NCBI GenBank assembly: GCA_005879675.1
Contig: VBJE01000014.1
Span: 1 to 14,489 of the forward strand
Reading direction: 5' to 3'
DNA length: 14,489 nucleotides
Source: Chloroflexota bacterium
GTDB taxonomy: Bacteria > Chloroflexota > Dormibacteria > Dormibacterales > Dormibacteraceae
A program made the position numbers and the translations under genes. The notes under the pieces were generated by a model. It was not told the origin of the DNA and ran no database searches. It saw only the letters and a program-made list of their open reading frames with translations. Every line of letters starts with the position of its first letter. The stretch's first letter is position 1. Below, one piece after another: positions 6,865-13,824 of the stretch.

Positions 6865-9800
6865 TTGCCGACTGTCACACGCCGGGAATTTCTCAAGGTC
6901 GGTGCGGCTGGAGCAGGCGCCCTTGCGGCGTCCGGCCTCGGCTTCGATGTTGCGCTCGCCGAATCGAACCGGGTCAAGCAGAAGCTCCGCATCGAGGGCG
7001 CCAAGGAGCTGCACTCCATCTGCCCCTACTGCGCCGTCGGCTGCTCGCTCGTGGCCTACACGCGCACAAACAGCGATGGGACCACGCAGCTGCTCCAGAT
7101 CGAGGGCGACCCGGACAGCCCCGTCAACGAGGGCAGGCTCTGCCCGAAGGGCGCCACCGCGATGCAGCTTGCGGTCTCTCCGCGCCGGGTCGAGTCCCCG
7201 ATGTACCGCCCTGCGGGAGCGACCGCGTGGCAAAAGATCTCCTGGGACGACATGCTGGACAAGATCGCGAACAACATCAAAGCCTCGCGTGACGCGACGT
7301 TCGTGGCGACGGACGGCAACGGCAACACGGTCAATCGCACCGAAGGCATCGCCTTCGCGGGAGGAGCCGCATTCAGCTCGGAGGAAGGCTACTTCGCCAC
7401 CAAGCTGATGCGGGGCCTGGGACTGGTACACCTCGAGCAGCAGGCCAGGGTTTGACACGGCCCCACGGTGGTCAGTTTGGCCGCCACGTTCGGAAGGGGA
7501 GCGATGACCAACCACTGGCGCGACATCAAGAACTCAGACCTCATCCTGATCAACGGCGCCAATCCGGCTGAGGCACATCCGGTCGGCTTCCAGTGGTTCA
7601 TGCGGGCCAAGCTCGACCGCGGGGCGAAGATGATCCACGCCGATCCGCGCTTCACCCGCACCTCGGCGCTCGCCGACATGTACCTGCGCATCCGCACCGG
7701 GAGCGATGTCGCCTACTTCGGCGGCCTGATCAACCACGTGCTCCAGAACAACCTCTTCCATGACGCATACGTCCGCAACTACACGAACGCGTCCTTCATC
7801 GTCAAGGACGGCTTCACCTTCAAGGACGGCCTGTTCTCGGGTTACGACCCTGCAAAGCGGTCTTACAACATCGCGAGCTGGAGCTACGAGACAGACCCGG
7901 CGACCGGCTTCGCCATGCGAGACAAGACGCTGCAGCACCCGCGCTCGGTCTTCCAGCTCATGAAGGCGCACTACTCCCGCTATACGCCGGAGATGGTTTC
8001 GAGCATTACCGGCATTCCAGCCGCCGATTTCAACAAGGTCGCCGAGCTCGTCGGCCAGATGGGCAAGCCGGACAAGGTGATGACGATCGTCTACGCGGTC
8101 GGGCTGACTCATCACACGACCGGCGGCCAGCTCATCCGCTCCGGCGCCGTGCTCCAACTGCTGCTGGGCAACATGGGGCGGCCGGGCGGCGGCATGAACG
8201 CGGAGCGCGGCCACGCCAACATCCAGGGCAACACCGATCACGCGATCTCCTGGGAGATCCTGCCCGGTTACCTGAAGATTCCCGCGCCGGGGCAGAAGAC
8301 GATCGCCGATTACGTTGCCGCCAGCGCCCCCAAAAAGTCGGACAAGAACTCGTGGAACTTCTTCGGCACGAACTACAGCAAGTTCATGGTCAGCACCCTC
8401 AAGGCCTGGTACGGCGCCGCGGCGAAGAAGGACAACGAGTTCGCCTTCAACTTCGTCCCCAAGCCCGCCGGCAACGCGTCGTGGATGACGATCTACGACC
8501 AGGCGCTCAAGGGCAAGATGGAGGGGCTGATCCTCTCCGGGATGACGGCCGCGAGCATCGGCCCGGACAGCAACCAGGTGCGCCAGGCGCTGAACAACCT
8601 GAAGTGGCTCGTCGTGATGGACTCGCTGCCGACGACCAGCTCTGAGTTCTGGCACGCGCCCGGCGTCGACCGCGGCTCCATCAAGACCGAGGTCTTCATG
8701 GTTCCGACGACGCACTGGATCGAGAAGGACGGTTCGTTCGTCAACAGCGGGCGCTGGTCGCAGTGGAAGGACCAGGTGCTGCCGCCGCAAGGACAGGCGC
8801 GACACGACCACTGGATCCTGGCCGACATCTTCCAGCGGGTGAAGAAGCTGTACCAGGCCCAGGGCGGCAAGTTTCCCGAGCCGATCATGGCGCTCACTTT
8901 CGATTACAAAGACCCGCTGAAGCCCGAGCTGGACGAGATCGCCAAAGAGATCAACGGCAAGGACCTTTCCACAGGCAAGCAGATGACGTCCTTCGCGCTC
9001 CTCAAGGACGACGGCACCACGACGACAGGCGACTGGATCTACACCGGCAGCTATCTCGACACCGGCAACCTGATGAAGCGCCGCCAGGGCGTGCAGGACG
9101 TGAAGGCCAACGATCCGACGGGCATGGGGTTCTTCCCCAACTGGGCGTGGAGCTGGCCGCTCAACCGCCGCGTGATGTACAACCGCGCCTCCGCGGACCT
9201 GGATGGAAAGCCGTGGGACCCGACGAGGCCGGGGATCACGTGGAACGGCAGCAAGTGGGTGGGCGACGTCCCCGACTATCCGGCCACCATGGACCCCCAC
9301 GACCCTGCCGCGTGGCTGCCGTTCATCATGAACGGCGAGGGCGTGGGCCGCCTGTTCAGCAACAGCATGGTCGACGGGCCATTTCCCGAGCACTACGAGC
9401 CGATCGAATCGCCCGTTCAGAACCCTCTTCATCCGGCGAACTCGGCGTCGCCGGTGGCGTTCCTCTACGACAAGGCGGCCGGCAGGCCCAACCGCTTCGG
9501 TACGCCGAGCGAGTTTCCCTACATCGCGACCAGCTACCGCCTCACTGAGCACGAGCACTACGTCACCCAGCACGTGCCGCACCTGGTCCAGCTGCAGCCG
9601 AAGCCGTTCGTCGAGATCCCTGACGAGCTGGCTCGGGAGAAGGGGATCAAGAGCGGAGACCAGGTACGGGTCTCCTCGAAGCGGGGCAAGGTCGAGGTGC
9701 TTGCGCTCGTCACCAAACGGCTGGGGGCCATGACCGTCGCCGGGCAGAAGGTCTACCAGATCGGGATTCCGATCCATTGGGGCTACGTCGGCCTCTCGGC

Positions 9801-9921
9801 CGACAGCGACCCCAGCCACGGCCGCTACTGGATGGCCAACGCGCTCACGCCCTTCGTCGGCGACGCCAACGCGCGCACCCCCGAGTTCAAGGCCTTCCTC
9901 GTGAACCTGGAGAAGATGTGA
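6865..9921 (+). CDS. fdhA: Formate dehydrogenase catalytic subunit, Tat-exported selenoprotein (in-frame TGA = Sec197)
   Basis: Molybdopterin enzyme oxidising formate to CO2 on the outer face of the membrane, FdnG/FdoG type, 1018 residues (close to the E. coli length). It starts at TTG 6865 after GGGGGGA. The N-terminus has a twin-arginine signal, TRREFLKVGAAGAGALAASG. A [4Fe-4S] cluster is bound by CPYCAVGC (Cys53, 56, 60) and Cys93 in GRLCPKGA. The active-site region reads LEQQARV-TGA-HGPTVVSLAATFGRGAMTNHW. The TGA at 7453-7455 is the selenocysteine codon and His198 is the conserved neighbour. Frame and conservation continue without a gap past it. Later motifs are typical: GNMGRPGGGMNAERGHANIQG for bis-MGD binding, SSEFWHAPG, and the C-terminal bis-MGD domain ending GRYWMANALTPFVGDANA. 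The next gene, fdhE, overlaps by one base. Expression needs SelA, SelB, SelC and SelD, which are not in this window. Confidence 0.95.
7453..7485 (+). promoter_or_regulatory. Selenocysteine UGA codon with bacterial SECIS hairpin
   Basis: The TGA (7453-7455) is followed by 11 bases and then a hairpin. GGTGGTC (7467-7473) pairs with GGCCGCC (7479-7485), seven pairs including two G-U wobbles, closing the loop AGTTT (7474-7478). Bacterial SelB recognises a stem-loop placed directly 3' of the UGA with G and U in the apical loop. From memory, the E. coli fdhF element also has 11 bases between UGA and the upper stem and a loop beginning AGGU. The perfect stem here lacks the bulged U of the E. coli element. 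It lies inside the coding sequence, as in other bacterial selenoprotein genes. Confidence 0.85.
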
Positions 9922-10787
9922 TGGCCGTCGCGCTCACCGCCGTCGAACCTTTCGCCGAGAGGAGGCGCCGGGTTTCCGAGCTGCGGACCCGGAACGGCTT
10001 CGCCCGCCAGCTGCTCGACTTCTACGGCGCGCTGCTGGGCGTTCAGGAAACCGCCTTCGCCGACGCGGGCTCATCGCCGCCGGCAGCCGAAGCTCTCGGC
10101 GCGTACGTCGCGGAAGTCGTGGTGCCGAGCGTGGTCGACGTGAGCGTGGCCGCCGGCCCGGACCGGCTGCGGGGAGACCTCATGAGCCGGCTCGCCGCCG
10201 AGGAGCCGCGCGGGATCGTCGAGCGCTGGATGCGCGGGGATGATCAGCCCCCCATCGACCGCTACCTCGCTCGCGCCTCGTTGGGACCGGTGCTCGAGGC
10301 GCTCGGCCATGACGCCCGGTCGGCTTGCGGTGGACCCCGCGACGCCCGCCACTGCCCCGAGTGCGGCGGTCCGCCGCAGCTCGCGTTCTTCGCCCTGGCG
10401 AAGGACGATCTGGCGACCGGTCCGCGATATCTCGTGTGCGCGCGCTGCGCCGCGACGTGGGGCTATCCGCGAATCACGTGCGCGGCCTGCGGAGAGGACG
10501 CCAGCACCAGGCTGCGCATCTTCAGCGAGCATGGAACGACCTCCGGCGAGCGCGGCAGCGTGGTGCGAGGCCTGCCGAACGGCGGAGTCACCGCGGAGCA
10601 CCGTGCGTTCTTTCCGCATATGCGGATCGAAGCCTGCGAGTCCTGCCGGCGATACCTACTGAGCGTCGACCTGGCGGTCGATCCGGCGGCTGTGCCCCTC
10701 GTCGACGAGATGGCCGCCATCCCCCTCGACCTCTTCGCGCGCGAGCAGGGTTTTTCCAAGATCACCCCCAACCTGATGGGTTTCTGA
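9921..10787 (+). CDS. fdhE: FdhE-type formate dehydrogenase assembly protein
   Basis: A 288-residue cytoplasmic accessory protein needed for assembly of Tat-exported formate dehydrogenases; it interacts with the catalytic subunit before export. ATG 9921 overlaps the fdhA stop by one base (TGATG). Four CxxC pairs are visible: Cys145/148 (CPECGG), 173/176 (CARCAATW), 187/190 (CAACGED) and 239/242 (CESCRRY). This is the rubredoxin-like metal-binding layout of FdhE. The C-terminal block, RIEACESCRRYLLSVDLAVD followed by VPLVDEMAAIPLDLFAREQG, is the best-conserved part of the family. The N-terminal 120 residues are helical and less conserved. The stop abuts the fdhB start with no spacer. Its presence fits a FdnG/FdoG-type selenoenzyme. 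Confidence 0.93.
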   Translation: MAVALTAVEPFAERRRRVSELRTRNGFARQLLDFYGALLGVQETAFADAGSSPPAAEALGAYVAEVVVPSVVDVSVAAGPDRLRGDLMSRLAAEEPRGIVERWMRGDDQPPIDRYLARASLGPVLEALGHDARSACGGPRDARHCPECGGPPQLAFFALAKDDLATGPRYLVCARCAATWGYPRITCAACGEDASTRLRIFSEHGTTSGERGSVVRGLPNGGVTAEHRAFFPHMRIEACESCRRYLLSVDLAVDPAAVPLVDEMAAIPLDLFAREQGFSKITPNLMGF

Positions 10788-11588
10788 ATGGCGGCCATCC
10801 AGCCCGGCCAGGAGTACGGCTTCTTCACCGACACCAGCGTGTGCATCGGGTGCAAGGCTTGCGAGGTCGCCTGCAAGGAGTGGAACCAGCTCCAGGGCGA
10901 CAACCCGAGCTTCCTGGCCGACAGCTTCGACAACACCGGTTCGCTCGACGGCCAGAACTGGCGTCACGTGAAGTTCATCGAGCACGTTCCCGACGAGTCC
11001 GCGACAACCGGCGACGGAGCCGCGTGGCTGATGATGTCCGACGTCTGCAAGCACTGCAAGCACGCGAGCTGCATGGAGGTCTGTCCGACCGGCGCGATCA
11101 TCCGCACCGAGTTCAACACCGTCTTCATTCAGCAGGACGTATGCAACGGCTGCCGCAACTGCATCGCCGCCTGCCCGTATGGCGTGATCGGCATGAACTC
11201 GCAAACCGGCACCGCCCACAAGTGCACTCTCTGCTACGACCGGCTGCAGGGCGGTCTCGAGCCTGCCTGCGCCAAGGCGTGCCCCACCCAGTCGATCCAG
11301 TTCGGCCCCCTTGCCGACCTGCAGCAGGCCGCCGACGTCCGGCTTGCTGCCCTGCACAGCCAGGGACAGACGCAAGCCCAGCTCTACGGCCGCGACGACA
11401 AGGTGTATGGCGGGCTGAACGCCTTCTTCCTGCTCATGGACAAGCCGGAGACGTACGGGCTCCCCAACGCCGACAATGCCCAGCTGCCCAGCCGCAACAA
11501 CGTCGCCGGCTATGTGACGGCGGTCGTGACCGGGGCTCTCGCCGTGGTGGCCGGGCTGGTCGCGTTCCGGCGAAGGGTCACGAGCTGA
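10788..11588 (+). CDS. fdhB: Formate dehydrogenase iron-sulfur subunit with C-terminal membrane anchor
   Basis: A 266-residue electron-transfer subunit carrying formate electrons from FdhA to the membrane. ATG 10788 follows the fdhE stop directly. Four cysteine groups for [4Fe-4S] clusters are visible: CIGCKACEVAC near residues 19-29; CKHCKHASCMEVC; CNGCRNCIAACPYG; and CTLCYDRLQGG...CAKACP. After the cluster domain, VYGGLNAFFLLMDKPETYGL matches the conserved tail of FdnH/FdoH-like subunits. Residues about 237-260 form one hydrophobic helix followed by FRRRVTS, an anchor with positive residues on its inner side, as in FdnH. There is no Tat signal of its own, so export would be by hitchhiking with FdhA. 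The stop overlaps the next start by one base. Confidence 0.94.
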   Translation: MAAIQPGQEYGFFTDTSVCIGCKACEVACKEWNQLQGDNPSFLADSFDNTGSLDGQNWRHVKFIEHVPDESATTGDGAAWLMMSDVCKHCKHASCMEVCPTGAIIRTEFNTVFIQQDVCNGCRNCIAACPYGVIGMNSQTGTAHKCTLCYDRLQGGLEPACAKACPTQSIQFGPLADLQQAADVRLAALHSQGQTQAQLYGRDDKVYGGLNAFFLLMDKPETYGLPNADNAQLPSRNNVAGYVTAVVTGALAVVAGLVAFRRRVTS

Positions 11589-12502
11589 TGATCTATCTGG
11601 CCGCGGAGCATTTCGCCAGCCCGCCGCAGTGGACGTGGTACATCCTTTTCTACTTCTTCTTCGCCGGGCTCGCCGGCGGCTCCTACGTGCTCGCCACGCT
11701 CCTGCGCGTGGGCGGCGACGTGCGCGACGAGCCGGCGTCGCGGATCGGCTTCCTGGTCAGCTTCCCCGCCACGCTCCTCTGCCCGATCCTGCTGACCGCG
11801 GACCTGGGAGCGAGCTGGTCGCGCTTCTGGCACATGCTCGTCGACGTGACGCCTGGCGATACCGGGCTGATCCTCCACTACTGGTCCCCGATGTCGATGG
11901 GCGCCTGGGCGCTGCTGATCTTCGGGTTCTTCTCTTTTGTCTCGTTCGTCGACGCCTGGCTCATGGATCGCCGCCGCCGACCTCTCCTTCCGCCGCCGGT
12001 GGGCAGGTTGTTCAACATCGTTGGCTCGCTGCTCGGACTTTTCATCGCCTCGTACACCGGCGTCCTTTTGAGCGTTAGCAACCAACCGGTGTGGAGCGAC
12101 ACCTGGGCGCTGAGCGGTCTCTTCCTCGCCTCCGGCCTGAGCGGAGGCGCGGCCCTGATCACGCTCCTCGTCCGCTACCGGGCTGAGGCGGCGTTCAGCC
12201 TCGACCGCCTCCGCCTGGCCGACAGTTACTTCTCGATCCTCGAGCTCGTGCTGCTGATCGCGTTCTTCGTCACGGTCGCGGCGGCCGGCCAGGCCGGACG
12301 GATCGTGCCGTGGTTCCCCCTCTGGATCGTGGCCGTCATCGGCATCGGAGCCTCTCTACTGGGTTTTCGGCCCGCCAGGCTGCGGCCCGCGGGCGGGGGC
12401 GCGGCGGTCGTGGGGGTCGCGATGGAGGCGACGGTCGTGTCGGTGCTGGTCCTGGTCGCGGTGCTCGCCATGCGGGCGGCGGTGATCTTCAGTGCCCAGT
12501 AA
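11588..12502 (+). CDS. nrfD: NrfD/PsrC-like quinone-reactive membrane subunit
   Basis: A 304-residue polytopic membrane protein starting at ATG 11588 (TGATG overlap with fdhB). It begins WTWYILFYFFFAGLAGGSYV, the typical first helix of the NrfD family with the conserved Gly-Gly. It continues with LVSFPATLLCPILLTADLG, an LHYWSPMSMGAWALLIFGFF helix, SLLGLFIASYTGVLLSVSNQ and ALSGLFLASGLSGGAALITL. I count about eight to nine hydrophobic segments. NrfD proteins bind menaquinone at the outer face and lack heme. Here it stands where E. coli FdnGHI has the cytochrome b556 subunit, with no alternative membrane subunit nearby. It probably reduces quinone with electrons from FdhB. The mrp gene starts inside its last codons (11-base overlap). 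The symbol denotes the family, not orthology to E. coli nrfD. Confidence 0.88.
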   Translation: MIYLAAEHFASPPQWTWYILFYFFFAGLAGGSYVLATLLRVGGDVRDEPASRIGFLVSFPATLLCPILLTADLGASWSRFWHMLVDVTPGDTGLILHYWSPMSMGAWALLIFGFFSFVSFVDAWLMDRRRRPLLPPPVGRLFNIVGSLLGLFIASYTGVLLSVSNQPVWSDTWALSGLFLASGLSGGAALITLLVRYRAEAAFSLDRLRLADSYFSILELVLLIAFFVTVAAAGQAGRIVPWFPLWIVAVIGIGASLLGFRPARLRPAGGGAAVVGVAMEATVVSVLVLVAVLAMRAAVIFSAQ

Positions 12503-13531
12503 GGAAGAGGTCCTCGGCGTACTCTCCGCGATCAAGGACCCCGACCTCGGCCGCGACGTGGTCAGCCTCGGCATGATCAAGGACCTTGCCGTCAGCGAGG
12601 CCGGCCGCGTCAGCTTCACCTTCGAGCTCACGACTCCGGCCTGCCCCGTGCGGGATCGGTTTCAGGCGCTCGCGCATCAACTCGTCTCCGACGTCCCGGG
12701 CGTGACGGCGGTGGACCTGAAGATGACCGCCAACGTGCGGCCGGCCTTCAACGGCCGCTCGCATGAGGCCGCGATCCCCGGCGTGAAGCACGTCATCGCT
12801 GTCGCCTCGGGCAAGGGGGGCGTCGGCAAGTCGACCGTCGCCGTGAACCTGGCGGCCTCGCTGCAGCTGTCGGGCGCTCGCGTCGGACTTCTCGACGCCG
12901 ACATCTACGGTCCGTCGGTGCCCGCCTTGATGGGCGCGCACGAGCAGCCCGACATCGTCGACCAGAAGCTGGTCCCGCTCGAGGCCCACGGCCTCAAGTT
13001 GATGTCCATCGGCTTCATCGCCGGAGCCGACAAAGCGATGGTCTGGCGCGGCCCGATGGCTTCGAAGGCGATCGTGCAGATGATGAGCGACGTCCACTGG
13101 GGCGAGCTCGACTACCTGGTCGTGGACCTGCCGCCCGGCACCGGTGATGCGTCGCTGACGCTTGCGCAGGCCGTGCCGCTGACCGGAGTTGCGATCGTGT
13201 GCACGCCCCAGGAGACGGCGTTGCGGATCGCGCTCAAGGCGCTGCAGATGTTCCGCGGCCTCAACGTGCCGCCGCTCGGCCTGATCGAGAACATGAGCTG
13301 GTTCGTCTGCGACGGCTGGCGGAGCGCGCCGCTCAGCGAATGGGCGTGCCTTACCTCGGTGCCGTCCCCATCGACGGGGCCATCCGCGAGGAGGCCGACG
13401 GGGGCGCCCCGGTGGTGATCTCCAGGCCTGACACCGCCGGAGCACAGGCGCTGCGCAAGGTGGCGTCGGCGATCGCCGCACGGATCTCCGTGCAGAGCTT
13501 CCGCCAGCTCCCCGTGATCAACGTCCGCTAG
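12492..13531 (+). pseudogene. mrp: Mrp/NBP35-family iron-sulfur carrier ATPase, broken near the C-terminus
   Basis: P-loop ATPase that carries and delivers [4Fe-4S] clusters. GTG 12492 overlaps the nrfD-like stop by 11 bases. An N-terminal MIP18/DUF59 domain (residues 5-75) contains IKDPDLGRDVVSLGMIKDL and TTPACPVRD. The deviant Walker A SGKGGVGKST is at 106-115, followed by DADIYGPSVP and the VDLPPGTGD switch (211-219). The reading goes well to GLIENMSWFVC (Cys273). The first frame then drifts into a nonsense tail, while another frame continues AERAAQRMGVPYLGAVPIDG to ISRPDTAGAQALRKVASAI and the stop at 13529-13531. Missing at the junction are roughly 11-12 residues, including the second Cys of the cluster-binding CxxC and the FGxGG motif. 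The net missing length is 1 mod 3. As written, the product cannot form the bridging cluster. Assembly error or genuine decay are both possible. Confidence 0.86.
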
Positions 13532-13818
13532 AGACCCGGGACCTCTCGCTCGAGCTTTTGCCGGACCTCGAGGATGAACTCGGCGATCGCCGCCTCGTCC
13601 AGGTCAGGCTTGGCCGCGCGCAGCCGCTCGGCCGCCACGCCCGCCAGGTAGCTGGTCAGCGGCGCGAAACGCCGCTCCTGGGTATGAGCCGCCACGCGCG
13701 CAAGCTCGAGCAGCTCGAGGGCGACGCGCGAGTCCAGCGCGGGCTTGCCGATCTCGGCGCCACGGCGTTTCGCGGCGTCGACCCAATCACGGCCGAGGTC
13801 CTCGAAGAATTGGTTCAT
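13528..13818 (-). CDS. Small DUF6457-like protein (possible molybdenum-cofactor association)
   Basis: A 96-residue helical protein starting MNQFFEDLGRDW. The core LELARVAAHTQERRFAPLTS and following YLAGVAAERLRA resembles DUF6457. Those are small helical proteins that in actinobacteria occur alone or fused to MobA-like nucleotidyltransferases and near formate dehydrogenase genes. That would fit the molybdopterin enzyme encoded next door, but the link is inferred and the family call rests on memory of the motif. Its stop overlaps the mrp stop by four bases (the self-complementary CTAG at 13528-13531), leaving no space for a terminator between the convergent genes. It is divided from the next minus-strand gene by six bases and is probably cotranscribed with it. 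Confidence 0.6.
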   Translation of the reverse strand: MNQFFEDLGRDWVDAAKRRGAEIGKPALDSRVALELLELARVAAHTQERRFAPLTSYLAGVAAERLRAAKPDLDEAAIAEFILEVRQKLEREVPGL

Positions 13819-13824
13819 GACCGA

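Noticed and set aside
6865..7455. fdhA as a truncated 196-residue gene followed by a separate gene starting at GTG 7468
   Set aside because: The frame is identical on both sides of the TGA, the context is the family's selenocysteine site, and a SECIS-like hairpin follows at the right distance.
7534..9819. A 761-codon open frame on the minus strand inside fdhA
   Set aside because: It is antisense to a strongly conserved gene, is rich in Arg, Val, Asp and Leu typical of high-GC mirror frames, and shows no recognisable domain or ribosome-binding site.
10325..11587. An N-terminal extension of the NrfD-like protein over fdhE and fdhB
   Set aside because: This part is a shadow of the conserved fdhE and fdhB frames; the NrfD family begins at ATG 11588, coupled to the fdhB stop.
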